Notes: generated from the sequence alone by a model not told the origin. Counted from the first letter of the stretch, positions 1-10,138 are shown. The stretch: 32,208 nt of DNA from Alphaproteobacteria bacterium (GCA_018701255.1 JABIWM010000077.1:1-32208); one strand, 5' to 3'. Numbers and translations: made by a program.

Positions 1-402
1 AGAACTGGCAGGGGCATGAAGTTTATCAGCAAGGTCAAAACGCACAATCGCTTCTTGCAGAATATCATTGCCGTTTCGGTTGCTGGTTCGGCCGGAATAG
101 CCTGCGACATCAATATTTTGTTGCACGGTTAAGCTTCCAAACACCCTCAGATTCTGGAAGGTACGGGCGATGCCGCGATGCGCGCGCTGATGGGCGGATA
201 GCTTATCAACAGACTCGCCATTTATCGATATTGTGCCTGTAGAATGACGAAGCAATCCGGAAATAAGATTAACCAATGTGCTTTTCCCAGCACCGTTTGG
301 GCCTATTAACCCTCGCACCTCACCCGGTGCAATGGACATGCTGACATTCTGTACGGCTTTGACCCCACCAAAGGTTTTTGATACGCCTTTCAGCTCAAGC
401 AT
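1..402 (-). CDS. ABC transporter ATP-binding protein, LivG-type (branched-chain amino acid/amide family), C-terminus truncated by window edge
   Basis: Reverse-strand translation from ATG at 402..400 begins MLELKGVSKTFGGVKAVQNVSMSIAPGEVRGLIGPNGAGKSTLVNLISGLLRHSTGTI..., with a Walker A GPNGAGKST. The reading frame stays open to base 1. Absent from the ORF track because it runs off the edge. Confidence 0.9.
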   Translation of the reverse strand, partial: MLELKGVSKTFGGVKAVQNVSMSIAPGEVRGLIGPNGAGKSTLVNLISGLLRHSTGTISINGESVDKLSAHQRAHRGIARTFQNLRVFGSLTVQQNIDVAGYSGRTSNRNGNDILQEAIVRFDLADKLHAPASS

Positions 403-1036
403 TCTGTATTTCCTCAATTAGGTTTGCTGTTGTCACCTGACGGCAATACCCCTTTATGGTTTCTAAGGAATGATCATGCCTTTTTGGGGTATAAGTCAAA
501 CAGGCATCTGTCACTTGTGTCACCAGATATCCCAGATCACAGGCATCACGGATGGCGCTTTCGACACATTGGTCTGTGATAAGCCCTGAGATAACCAACT
601 GCCGCACGCCCAGATTGCGTAGAATGTAATCAATATGCGTGGAAATAAATACCGAAGATGAAGACTTGGGAAGAACAATCTCATCTCCTTTTGGGGCAAT
701 CTGATCAATCACTTTTCCGTCCCATGACCCTTTCGGGACATGAAAGCCTGTGATTTTGTAATCCAGCGAACGATCACGGCCATCTTCGGTCAGGCTTTCG
801 ATGGTTGTGTACATCACCTCAATCTTTTTTTCGCGGAAAGCCGTTTGCAATGCCTGCATATTAGGGATCACCCGGCTTTCCAATTCGTCAAAATACCAGC
901 CATATTTTTTATGAAAACTTTCTTCAGGCAATCCTGCAAACTCTGTCCCATTTTTATGGGCAGAAAAATTTTGAACATCTACAAACAGAAGCGCAGAGTG
1001 TTCAGGAACAAGAGGGACTTCTCTGGTTAATGTCAT
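395..1036 (-). CDS. Isochorismatase-family cysteine hydrolase
   Basis: 213 aa. Triad-like residues: Asp in LLFVDVQNF, Lys in VLPKSSSSVF, Cys in GLITDQCVESAIRDACDLGY. Overlaps LivG start by 8 nt. Confidence 0.9.
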   Translation of the reverse strand: MTLTREVPLVPEHSALLFVDVQNFSAHKNGTEFAGLPEESFHKKYGWYFDELESRVIPNMQALQTAFREKKIEVMYTTIESLTEDGRDRSLDYKITGFHVPKGSWDGKVIDQIAPKGDEIVLPKSSSSVFISTHIDYILRNLGVRQLVISGLITDQCVESAIRDACDLGYLVTQVTDACLTYTPKRHDHSLETIKGYCRQVTTANLIEEIQNA

Positions 1037-1800
1037 GGCAGGGACTCCATTAATTCGGTTATGGCTTCGGCAAGCAGTTCTGCCCAGAATTTTGCCCCTT
1101 CAGGATGGTCGATCTGGTCATTGCGAATCTCAATAAGGCAATGCGCCAAGCCAAGGGTTTCAGCATAATGGGGAATAAACCAGTCGGTTTCATTATCAAT
1201 GGTGTAAGGCGCATTGATTGCCAATTCCAATTCAGGATGGCGTTTGGCAATTGAGGTAATCAGGCTCTCGGCGGTACCAAGAGATGCCCGTGTCAAAAAA
1301 CCTGCTTGCCAGGGGCGCGATTTACCATCCATTTCAGGGGTAAAAGAATGAATGGAAAACGCCGCCCGTCTTGGCGTTTCAAAAAGGCGCTTAATTGCCG
1401 CATTCATGGGATCGAAAATGGCTTTGACCCGATCAGCTTTTTCGGATTGGCAGGCCGCTATATTCGCAGGGATATGCGCATGATCACTCTCGAAAGGAAT
1501 GGATTGTGGTGTAAGAGGGGGACGATTACAGTCGATCACCAAACGGGAATAATGTTGAATGACAAGCGGCGCTTCAAGCAGATTTGCAATTTGCCGGGCG
1601 ACCATTTCGGCGCCAATATCCCATCCACGATGACTATTCAAGACCTCAGCGCTGACTCCCAAAGAGCCTAGTGTTTTAGGGATAGCACGGCCAGCATGCT
1701 CACAAACCAGCACCATATCAGAGGGCTTATTACCATGCAGAACTTCTACTGGTGATGGGTCTGTTTTTCCTATAAGAGGCGAAGCTAAGACTTGATTCAT
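1033..1800 (-). CDS. N-formylglutamate amidohydrolase-family protein
   Basis: ORF 1033..1869. VLVCEHAGRAIP, HRGWDIGA, YSRLVIDCNRP and IEIRND are characteristic. Start MNQVLASPL at 1800 preferred over the 1869 start, because the upstream 23 aa look non-conserved and hydrophobic. Stop overlaps the downstream start by 4 nt. Confidence 0.87.
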   Translation of the reverse strand: MNQVLASPLIGKTDPSPVEVLHGNKPSDMVLVCEHAGRAIPKTLGSLGVSAEVLNSHRGWDIGAEMVARQIANLLEAPLVIQHYSRLVIDCNRPPLTPQSIPFESDHAHIPANIAACQSEKADRVKAIFDPMNAAIKRLFETPRRAAFSIHSFTPEMDGKSRPWQAGFLTRASLGTAESLITSIAKRHPELELAINAPYTIDNETDWFIPHYAETLGLAHCLIEIRNDQIDHPEGAKFWAELLAEAITELMESLP

Positions 1801-1883
1801 AAAATGAGTATAAAGAAACAAAAAACCCAAAGTCAAATGTTCTATGATTGACTGAATGATTAATTTCATAAACTATAAGCGGC

Positions 1884-2747
1884 ATGAATATCAGAAGACG
1901 AATTGAAAAAGCAGCGACCGGTTTCACTCCTTCAGAACGGAAACTTGCCTCTGTGCTGTTGTCTGATTATCCCTATGCCGGATTGATCAAAATGCATGAA
2001 CTAGCTGATCAGGCAGAGGTTTCTCAGCCATCAATATCCCGATTTGTGATTAAAATAGGGCTGTCTGGATTTCCGGAATTACAAAAGCATCTGATGTCAG
2101 AGTTGCGCGAAGGCAATCGCTCGCCTGTGGATATTCACGCCACATCTGAGCAGATCAAAGGCGGCTACTTAAATGGCTTTCTTGCCCTTGCGGCGGAACA
2201 AATGGCGTCAGCGGGTCAGGCGGTAACCGAAAGCCAGTTTGAACAGATTTGCGGTTTGCTGGCTAACCCGAAACGCGCGATTTACGCGGTAGGGGGAAGA
2301 ATAAGCGATACCATAGCACAGCACCTTTCTTTTCATCTTCGCCAATCGCGTGAGCGTGCCTATCATCTGCCAAGAGATTCAGAGGACTGGCCAGAATATC
2401 TGTTGCGAATGAAACCCGGGGATGTGTTTTTCCTTGTTGATTTTCGGCGCTATCAGAAAAACCTCTGGCAACTGGCGAAACAGGCGCAAGCCCAGAAGGT
2501 TCAGGTGGTGTTAATGACGGATAATTGGCTATCACCTGCAACGCGATATGCATCAGAAGTGCTGGTTGTTCCCATCGAAACAGGTACTATCTGGGACAGT
2601 TATGCTCCGGCGCTGGCCTTGACCGAAGCCTTGGTTACCCGTGTGGCGGAAAAAACATGGGGGCAAACGCGGAAACGGATTGAGGCATGGGATGCCATGC
2701 GTGATGAATTTATGGAGAGAAAACATGAGCAAATTATCGACCGTTGA
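1884..2747 (+). CDS. MurR/RpiR-family transcriptional regulator (HTH + SIS domain)
   Basis: N-terminal HTH (MHELADQAEVSQPSISRFVIKIGLSGFPELQKHL) followed by SIS-like domain (RAIYAVGGRISDTIAQHLSFHLRQ...GDVFFLVDFRRY). Confidence 0.9.
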   Translation: MNIRRRIEKAATGFTPSERKLASVLLSDYPYAGLIKMHELADQAEVSQPSISRFVIKIGLSGFPELQKHLMSELREGNRSPVDIHATSEQIKGGYLNGFLALAAEQMASAGQAVTESQFEQICGLLANPKRAIYAVGGRISDTIAQHLSFHLRQSRERAYHLPRDSEDWPEYLLRMKPGDVFFLVDFRRYQKNLWQLAKQAQAQKVQVVLMTDNWLSPATRYASEVLVVPIETGTIWDSYAPALALTEALVTRVAEKTWGQTRKRIEAWDAMRDEFMERKHEQIIDR

Positions 2748-4062
2748 GGATAAAAACGCGAAGGGGCAATTGATCTTTGCGGCGACTTGCGATCTTGCCG
2801 GTAAGGTACGCGGAAAGGCTTTCCTGAAATCAGATTTAGAAAGACGACTAAAACGTGGCATGGGCTGGGTTCCCACCAATGTTCTGATTAACTGTTTTGA
2901 TGGCATTGGCGATACGCCTTTTGGGGCGCTAGGGGATTTGCTGCTCATTCCCGATCAAGCCGCCGCGGTCAATGCGGATTTTGGCACATATTCAGAACAT
3001 TTTATGCTTGGTGATATTGTGACACTGGATGGTGAGCCATGGGATTTTTGCACCCGCGCCATTCTTAAATCTGCCCTAGCCCGGCTAGAACGCATTAGCG
3101 GCGTCAGATTAATCTCTGCCTTTGAGCATGAGTTTCAGCTCAAGAGAGATATGGGATTAATTGGCGAGGGCTTTGGCCGGTCTGGTTTTGAAATGCAGCG
3201 CCCGTTATGTGAAACCCTAATGCAACAAATTCATGCGGCAGGACTTTCCCCTGATAGCATTATGAAAGAATACGGCCCGGAACAATATGAAGTAGTAATC
3301 GCCCCCGAAGAAGGGGTGCGCGCGGCGGATGCGGCCGTGATCTTAAAAGAACTGACACGTTCAACAGCAAGGTTTCATGGCGAAGACGCTACCTTTACCC
3401 CGATCCGTGACCCTGCCAGTGTCGGCAATGGTGTCCATATACATATGAGTTTTCTGAACGCGGATAATACCCCTGCTACTTATGATGCGGACAGGCCATA
3501 TGGGATGTCCGCTTTGACCGGCTCGTTTGCTGCCGGGGTGTTGAAATACCTTGATGCCATTATCGCAATCACCGCCCCTTCGGTGATCTCTTATTTGCGG
3601 CTGACCCCGCACCGGTGGTCTGCGGCGTTTAACAATTTGGGCTTTAGGGATAGGGAGGCCTCACTTAGGATTTGTCCGGTTACCGCTAAAGAGCCTACCG
3701 ATATCGCAAGACAGTATAATATTGAATACCGCGCCGCTGATGCGGCGGCTTGCCCTCATCTGGCTTTAGCCGCGGTTGTCCATGCTGGCTGTCAGGGCAT
3801 CGAAGAGGGATTGCCTGCTCCTCAACCAACCGAAGAAGATATTTCTCTTCTTTCTGTCGCCGATTTGTCAAAGCGTGGATTTGTTCGCTTGCCAGAAACC
3901 TTGGATGGGGCGCTAAATCGCTTTATCGAAAATGATGTCGTCAGAGGCTGGTTTCCTGACACATTCGCCAGTGTCTATAAAGCTCATAAGGAAAGTGAAA
4001 TTGCCCATGTAGCTGATATGGATACGGCGGCACGCTGTCAGCTATATGAGTCCGTGTATTAA
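2725..4062 (+). CDS. Glutamine synthetase-family ligase (gamma-glutamyl-amine/amide ligase type likely; not obviously housekeeping GlnA)
   Basis: Preferred start MSKLSTVEDKN at 2725 (ORF track opens at 2641). Contains SAFEHEFQL, NGVHIHMSF, LTPHRWSAAFNNLGFRDREASLRICP. About 445 aa. Confidence 0.88.
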   Translation: MSKLSTVEDKNAKGQLIFAATCDLAGKVRGKAFLKSDLERRLKRGMGWVPTNVLINCFDGIGDTPFGALGDLLLIPDQAAAVNADFGTYSEHFMLGDIVTLDGEPWDFCTRAILKSALARLERISGVRLISAFEHEFQLKRDMGLIGEGFGRSGFEMQRPLCETLMQQIHAAGLSPDSIMKEYGPEQYEVVIAPEEGVRAADAAVILKELTRSTARFHGEDATFTPIRDPASVGNGVHIHMSFLNADNTPATYDADRPYGMSALTGSFAAGVLKYLDAIIAITAPSVISYLRLTPHRWSAAFNNLGFRDREASLRICPVTAKEPTDIARQYNIEYRAADAAACPHLALAAVVHAGCQGIEEGLPAPQPTEEDISLLSVADLSKRGFVRLPETLDGALNRFIENDVVRGWFPDTFASVYKAHKESEIAHVADMDTAARCQLYESVY

Positions 4063-7000
4063 ATGATATTTAGGGGCGGTTGCGCACCCCCGCAATTAAA
4101 CTTTTCTAATAAAGCACTCTGTTTGATCTTAGTGCTTTTAACCGCATCCTTTTTTACAGAACCAAAGCCGCGAATTTGTTCTGGCAATTCTGCAAGATCA
4201 ACAGCAATATTGTAATTATCCTTATTTATTCCCGCTATTACCAAGTTTATCAGGTCTTGATATTCTGCAATGAGGTCATGTTCCATCCGTCGTTCTGATG
4301 TATATCCAAACACATCAGCCCAGCTGCCACGCAAGTGTTTTCCGTATGCAAGTAATTTGAGAAATGGCCGTATCCATCCCCCGAAACGTCTTTTTCTTGG
4401 GCGGCCGGTGGCGGCATCAACGCCACCCAGAAAAGGTGGAGCAAGGTGATGGATCACCCGATAGTTACCATCAAACTGGTCAGCAATAGATTGCTTAAAT
4501 TCAGAACCTGTTAACAGTCTGGCAACTTCATATTCATCCTTAAAGGCCATAAGCTTGTAGAGATTTTTTGCTACGGCAATGGTTAAACGTTTTTGGGAAT
4601 CGGTATCTGCTTCACAAACTGATGTAATCAATTCTTCATAACGTTTTGCATAACCTTTATTCTGATAACCGATAAGGCGGCCAGCGCGATCTGCGATGAT
4701 ATCTTCAAGTGTTTCTGTTTCTTTGCAGTCATTATTTTTCATATCGAGCCAGTCGGGATTATTCGCATAAGCCCGCCCCCAGCCAAAGGCAGCTTCATTG
4801 AGCGCAACCGAAACATTATTGAAACGGATAGCTTTAATAATCGCTGCTTCAGAAAGAGGGATCAGTCCGCGTTGCCAGGCCACTCCAAGTAGAAAGAGAT
4901 TAGCGCCAATCGTATCACCAAGGAGCTGTTGGGCAATAGCTGTTGTATTAACAAACACGCAATGTTTTGCGGGTACGGCATGTTGAAGTCGTTCACGCAT
5001 CTGCTCTGATGGAAGCGCGAAGTTACGGTCACGCACAAAATCACCTGTCATCATCTCATGGGTATTCGCTATGATATGCGCATGTGGACGGAGCAGGCCA
5101 AGGGCTTCATGCCCTGCACTTGTAAGTAGATCGCTACCAAGTAAGAGGTCTGCCGTACCCGGCGCAACACGAATAGCTTTGATCTGCGAGGGTGAGGCGG
5201 CCAAACGGATATGGGTAGTAACCGCACCGCCCTTTTGTGCTAGTCCGGCCATATCGATTAATCCCACCCCTTTGCCTTCTATATGCGCGGCCATGCCAAG
5301 TAATGCGCCAAGGGTGACAACGCCGGTGCCGCCAACGCCAGTGATCAAGATGCTTCTGGGCTGGTCAAGATCAAGGAGAGGTTTTGGCAATGGTAAATTG
5401 GCGGGGACTTTTGCAAACATGTCTGGCTTGCGAAGCTGGCCGCCTTCAATGGTAACAAAGCTCGGGCAGAAACCTTTGAGGCAGGATACATCCTTATTGC
5501 AGGCAGATTGATCAATTGCCCGTTTTGTGCCAAGTGGTGTTTTCAGCGGCAGGATTGCCACGCAGTTCGATTGTGCGCCGCAATCGCCGCAACCTTCACA
5601 CACATCGGGATTGATCATCACCCGGCGTGGCGTATCAGCAACAAGCCCCCGCTTGCGGCGGCGGCGGAGTTCTGTCGCGCAGGTCTGAACGTAAATAAGT
5701 GCTGACACTCCTTGCACTTTAGCAAGTGCACGCTGAACAGGTTGAAGCTGGCCACGGTCATGTACCCGAATACCGGCGGCTAGTCCTGACGTATCAACAA
5801 GCTCAGGTTGATCGGTTACAATCTCAACTTTAGACACACCAGCGGCCAGCACTTCTGCCGCTATCTGGGTTGGTGATAAACCGCCTTCATGCATTTGCCC
5901 ACCTGTCATGGCAACGGCATCATTAAATAGAATTTTATAGGTAATATTTACTTTTGCAGCGATGGCTGCGCGGATTGCCATCAGGCCAGAGTGATTATAA
6001 GTGCCATCCCCAAGGTTCTGAAATACATGTTTGCGCTGGGAAAAAGGCGCCTCACCAATCCAGTTGGCTCCTTCGCCGCCCATCTGGGTATAACCCTCGG
6101 TAGAACGTTCCATCATCTGGCTCATCCAGTGGCAACCGATACCGGCATATCCCCGTGCGCCTTCGGGCAGGATGGTTGAGCTGTTATGTGGGCATCCGGC
6201 ACAGAAATAGGGTGTGCGGGCGATATCCAGAGGATTGAAGCTATTTGCTGGATAGAAGCGTTCTGCTATCATTTTATCATCCGGTAGATGTGAAGCTAAC
6301 TGCCGGGCTATTAACATTGGGTCAAGCACCCCATCGGCAGGAAATAGCACGTTGCCGGCTTCATCCTTCTTGCCAATAATCTCAGGTGCGTTTTTATGAC
6401 CATAGAGGATTTCACGCGCCTGCCCCTCAATAAGCCCGCGTTTTTCCTCAATGATAATCAGTTTATCAAGGCCAAGGGCGAAGGCTTTCAGCCCCTCTGG
6501 TTCAAGCGGCCATACCATACCAATCTTATAAGTGGTGAGGTTTAGTTTCGCGGCTTGCGCCTCATCCAATGCAAGCAGGGTTAGCGCAGATTGTGTATCC
6601 ATCCAGCTTTTGCCTGTGCTGATAATTCCGATTTTCGGCGTTTTACCACGAGGCCAGATGATATTATCAAGATGATTTGCTCTTGCGTAAGCCTGAGCAG
6701 CATTGAGCTTATAGCGATGAAGCCGCCGTTCCTGTTCATGACGGTCATCGTGCGCACGGATATTGACACCACCCTCAGGCAGGGCGATATCAGGAAATAT
6801 CGGGGGTGGTAGATCGGCGGTAAGATGAACTGAGCCACTGCTTTCAATATTGTCCTTGACGCATTTGAGCCCCACCCATAATCCGGAAACACGGCTCATT
6901 GCCCAGCCATGCAAACCATAATCAACAATGTCTTCTATATTGGCGGGGTTCAATACTGGCATCATTGCATCGACCAGAGCATATTCACTTTGATGGCAAG

Positions 7001-7523
7001 TCGTGGAACTTTCACAGGAATGATCATCACCCATGAGCATAAGCACACCGCCCTTATCTGCACTGCCAGACAGATTGCCATGACGGAAGACATCACCAGA
7101 CCGGTCAACTCCGGGTCCCTTGCCATACCAGAGCGCAAAAACCCCGTCTTTTGTTCCCTCGCCACGAATACTTGCCTGCTGAGTCCCCCAGATAGCCGTG
7201 GCTGCCAAGTCTTCGTTGAGAGCAGGCTGAAACCGGATATCTGCTTTATCAAGATATGCGCTGGCTGATACAAATTGCTGGTCAAGTCCGCCGAGGGGGG
7301 AGCCGCGATAGCCTGTCACATACCCACAGGTATTCAACCCCATCATCCGGTCACGTTCTGCCTGTATCAGGCAAAGACGGATGATAGCTTGAGTGCCTGT
7401 AAGAAATATGCGGTCGCTGGTAAGATCATATTTATCATTTATAGATATCGGTGCCATAACAGATAATGGGGTGTCATCACCGCCAGAATCATCAGGTAAT
7501 GGTGGTTTAATATCACTTTCCAC
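4059..7523 (-). CDS. Indolepyruvate:ferredoxin oxidoreductase, fused alpha/gamma-type (IorAB-like)
   Basis: 1154 aa. N-terminal pyruvate-ferredoxin-like domain (GYRGSPLGGLDQQF), TPP region (GIGCHWMSQMMERSTEGYTQMGGEGANWIGEAPF), FeS cysteines (PDVCEGCGDCGAQSNC..SACNKDVSCLKGFCPSF), C-terminal gamma-like domain (ILITGVGGTGVVTLGALLGMAAHIEGKGV). Confidence 0.94.
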   Translation of the reverse strand: MESDIKPPLPDDSGGDDTPLSVMAPISINDKYDLTSDRIFLTGTQAIIRLCLIQAERDRMMGLNTCGYVTGYRGSPLGGLDQQFVSASAYLDKADIRFQPALNEDLAATAIWGTQQASIRGEGTKDGVFALWYGKGPGVDRSGDVFRHGNLSGSADKGGVLMLMGDDHSCESSTTCHQSEYALVDAMMPVLNPANIEDIVDYGLHGWAMSRVSGLWVGLKCVKDNIESSGSVHLTADLPPPIFPDIALPEGGVNIRAHDDRHEQERRLHRYKLNAAQAYARANHLDNIIWPRGKTPKIGIISTGKSWMDTQSALTLLALDEAQAAKLNLTTYKIGMVWPLEPEGLKAFALGLDKLIIIEEKRGLIEGQAREILYGHKNAPEIIGKKDEAGNVLFPADGVLDPMLIARQLASHLPDDKMIAERFYPANSFNPLDIARTPYFCAGCPHNSSTILPEGARGYAGIGCHWMSQMMERSTEGYTQMGGEGANWIGEAPFSQRKHVFQNLGDGTYNHSGLMAIRAAIAAKVNITYKILFNDAVAMTGGQMHEGGLSPTQIAAEVLAAGVSKVEIVTDQPELVDTSGLAAGIRVHDRGQLQPVQRALAKVQGVSALIYVQTCATELRRRRKRGLVADTPRRVMINPDVCEGCGDCGAQSNCVAILPLKTPLGTKRAIDQSACNKDVSCLKGFCPSFVTIEGGQLRKPDMFAKVPANLPLPKPLLDLDQPRSILITGVGGTGVVTLGALLGMAAHIEGKGVGLIDMAGLAQKGGAVTTHIRLAASPSQIKAIRVAPGTADLLLGSDLLTSAGHEALGLLRPHAHIIANTHEMMTGDFVRDRNFALPSEQMRERLQHAVPAKHCVFVNTTAIAQQLLGDTIGANLFLLGVAWQRGLIPLSEAAIIKAIRFNNVSVALNEAAFGWGRAYANNPDWLDMKNNDCKETETLEDIIADRAGRLIGYQNKGYAKRYEELITSVCEADTDSQKRLTIAVAKNLYKLMAFKDEYEVARLLTGSEFKQSIADQFDGNYRVIHHLAPPFLGGVDAATGRPRKRRFGGWIRPFLKLLAYGKHLRGSWADVFGYTSERRMEHDLIAEYQDLINLVIAGINKDNYNIAVDLAELPEQIRGFGSVKKDAVKSTKIKQSALLEKFNCGGAQPPLNII

Positions 7524-7633
7524 AGCAACCTCCTCTAATAACTGAAAAAGGATATCACCAACATGACAAAATTAATCACTAAAACATGCTACAATCATTT
7601 GATAATTTAGAGGATTATGCTAATATTTGCTTT

Positions 7634-8101
7634 ATGGATAAAATTGATCTGAATATTCTCAACGAATTGCAGCATAACGCTCGCATCACCAATCAGGAGC
7701 TGAGCGAAAGGGTAAACCTGTCGCCCACGCCATGTTTAAGACGTGTGAAAATGCTAGAAGATGCGGGCATTATCAAGGGATATAGTGCGATTGTTGATCC
7801 CGAAGCCTATGGGTTGCCAATTATGGCTTTTGTTTCTGTAAGGCTTGAGCGCCAGACGGAATCTGAGATTGTTAGCTTTGAAAAGGCTATGACGGAACTA
7901 GATGAGGTTGTCGCCTGCTATTTGATGTCGGGTCGTCATGATTATATGTTGCAGGTTTTTGCGCATTCACTCAAAGACTATGAGAATTTTGTCCGTAAAA
8001 AACTGACGCATGTTTCCGGCCTTGGCGAACTGGAAACACATTTTGCCTTTGGCCAGGTCAAACGGTCAATGTCGCTGCCCCGAGTAAATATGCACCCATA
8101 A
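7634..8101 (+). CDS. Lrp/AsnC-family transcriptional regulator
   Basis: Start MDKIDLNILNELQHNARITNQELSERVNLSPTPCLRRVKMLEDAGIIKGYSAIVDPE, classic Lrp HTH plus RAM domain. ORF track start 7586 is probably too early. Confidence 0.93.
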   Translation: MDKIDLNILNELQHNARITNQELSERVNLSPTPCLRRVKMLEDAGIIKGYSAIVDPEAYGLPIMAFVSVRLERQTESEIVSFEKAMTELDEVVACYLMSGRHDYMLQVFAHSLKDYENFVRKKLTHVSGLGELETHFAFGQVKRSMSLPRVNMHP

Positions 8102-8261
8102 GTTTCTGCCAGTTAATCTGAGAAATCCAGTCAGCCTTAAATCTATTCCCAACCATTATGTCCATGTGACAAAATCAGCTGGTGATATGTGATTGATAGG
8201 TAATTTTGTTTTTCAGTAAAATGATCCTTGCTGTTTAGTTTATATAAGATATTGTTTTTTC

Positions 8262-10130
8262 ATGACATTTAAGAACGAAGATAATGGTCACAATGTCCTT
8301 AATGAGATATTTGGTTACTCGAGTTTCAGGCCGGGTCAGCTAGAGATTATTGAGGCCATTTTAACTAAGCGGAATGTAATGGTTGTTATGCCCACGGGTG
8401 CGGGTAAGTCACTTTGCTATCAAGTGCCGGCAATCTACTCAAAGCAGAAAACGATCATTATCTCACCGCTGGTTGCCCTTATAGATGATCAAGTGACCGC
8501 GCTTTCGCAGTTAGGCGTTAAAGTTAGTAAACTTCACTCAGGAATGTCGCGTGATGAAAATGTTGATCAGTGGCGACAATTTGCTTCGGGGGCGTCAAAC
8601 ATCCTTTATATGAGCCCAGAGCGATTGATGCAGCCAAGGATGCTGGATGCATTGCAACGTCAGTCGATAGGAATATTTGTGGTTGATGAGGCGCATTGTA
8701 TCTCAAAATGGGGTGCGGATTTTAGAACGGATTATCAAGAACTGGCTCAACTGAAACGGCTATTTCCGGACGCAGTAGTTGCCGCATTCACCGCCACCGC
8801 AGATAAGGCAACACGGGCAGATATCGTTGACAAACTGACTGGTGGCAATTGCGAAGTATTTGTTAAGAGTTTTGACCGGCCAAATCTCTCATTACAAGTG
8901 TCGCCAAAGCAGGACTTTAAAGCAAAATTACTGAACTTTCTCTTAGAAAGAAAAGGCCAGAGCGGCATTGTTTATTGCCTGTCGCGAAATGAAACAGATC
9001 AAGTTTACGAGTTTCTGAAAAAAAATGGGTTTAACACCATTTCCTATCATGCCGGAAAATCGGCTGAACACAGGAGAGAATCACAAAATCGTTTCATGAC
9101 AGAAGATGCCGTAGTCATGGTTGCTACAATTGCTTTTGGAATGGGAATAGATAAGCCGGATATTCGGTATGTTGTGCATGCTAGTATGCCAAGTAGTGTT
9201 GAGGCTTTCTATCAAGAAATTGGCAGAGCGGGCAGGGATAACGCGCCAGCAGAAACACTCATGTTTTATGGTCTGCAAGACATTGTTAAAAGACAGAGAA
9301 TGATATTCGATGGAGAAGGAAGTGAACAGCACAAGCTCTTAGAATATAAAAGACTTGAGGCACTGATAGGATATTGTGAAACGACATCCTGCCGAAGGCT
9401 GGCGCTTCTGTCATATTTTGATGAGTCCGTTGTGAATTGCGGAAACTGCGATAACTGTCTGCATCCGCCTGATATGCAGGATGTCACTAATCTAGCCAAG
9501 TTATTAATATCGGCGGTTAAGGAAACAGGTCAGTATTTTGGAGTAGCGCATATTATTGATGTTGCGCGCGGGGCAGATACGGCAAAAATAAAAGCTCGTT
9601 CACATAACCAAATAGGTGTCTTTGGTTTAGCGGCTGACCAATCAAAACCGGTTCTGCAGTCTATCATCCGCGAATTGATTGCGGTTAATGCTCTTAAAGT
9701 CAATTTAGAAAAATATGGCGCCTTAGAAATCACAGACAAAGGAAGCAGGATTCTCCGTGGTAGTGAAACGTTTATGGCCAAGGTTTTATCCAAAGTGATT
9801 ACATCCACAGCGCCCACGGAAAACTCAACTGTAACGCCCGCCATTTTAGAAAATAATCAAATGCTTTTGGTAGAACTTAAAAAATTGAGACTTGCGCTAG
9901 CAAAAGAGCGTTCAGTGCCAGCATTTGTTATTTTTTCGGACAAGACACTCATACAAATAGCCAATGAATTGCCAACCAGTGAAGAGGAATTTTTGTCAAT
10001 TAACGGAGTTGGAAAAACTAAACTTAAGGCGTTTTATAAGCCGATCTCAGATATCATCACATTGTTCATCAAATCGACTGGCGCGGACGCGCGGACAGCT
10101 GAACATATTGCGGTTAGCGATCAGTTATAA
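8262..10130 (+). CDS. recQ: ATP-dependent DNA helicase RecQ
   Basis: Motif 0 FGYSSFRPGQLEII, Walker A PTGAGKSLCYQVPA, DEAH, FTATAD, IAFGMGIDKPDIRYVVHASMPSSVEAFYQEIGRAGRD, Zn-binding C..C (CRRLALLSYFDESVVNCGNCDNC), C-terminal HRDC. Confidence 0.96.
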   Translation: MTFKNEDNGHNVLNEIFGYSSFRPGQLEIIEAILTKRNVMVVMPTGAGKSLCYQVPAIYSKQKTIIISPLVALIDDQVTALSQLGVKVSKLHSGMSRDENVDQWRQFASGASNILYMSPERLMQPRMLDALQRQSIGIFVVDEAHCISKWGADFRTDYQELAQLKRLFPDAVVAAFTATADKATRADIVDKLTGGNCEVFVKSFDRPNLSLQVSPKQDFKAKLLNFLLERKGQSGIVYCLSRNETDQVYEFLKKNGFNTISYHAGKSAEHRRESQNRFMTEDAVVMVATIAFGMGIDKPDIRYVVHASMPSSVEAFYQEIGRAGRDNAPAETLMFYGLQDIVKRQRMIFDGEGSEQHKLLEYKRLEALIGYCETTSCRRLALLSYFDESVVNCGNCDNCLHPPDMQDVTNLAKLLISAVKETGQYFGVAHIIDVARGADTAKIKARSHNQIGVFGLAADQSKPVLQSIIRELIAVNALKVNLEKYGALEITDKGSRILRGSETFMAKVLSKVITSTAPTENSTVTPAILENNQMLLVELKKLRLALAKERSVPAFVIFSDKTLIQIANELPTSEEEFLSINGVGKTKLKAFYKPISDIITLFIKSTGADARTAEHIAVSDQL

Positions 10131-10138
10131 TTCCGGTT

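Noticed and set aside
4059-4062. Convergent stop codons sharing TTAA (GS-family and indolepyruvate oxidoreductase genes)
   Set aside because: A 4-nt tail-to-tail overlap is common in compact genomes and needs no special explanation.
5071-5511. 146-aa plus-strand ORF
   Set aside because: Fully antisense to the well-supported indolepyruvate oxidoreductase gene; no recognisable domain.
7531-7614. Inverted repeat TCCTCTAA ... TTAGAGGA between the indolepyruvate oxidoreductase and Lrp genes, as a possible Lrp operator
   Set aside because: The left arm coincides with the oxidoreductase Shine-Dalgarno and the right arm lies in the Lrp leader. Arms are 68 nt apart, so divergent ribosome-binding sites explain it better.
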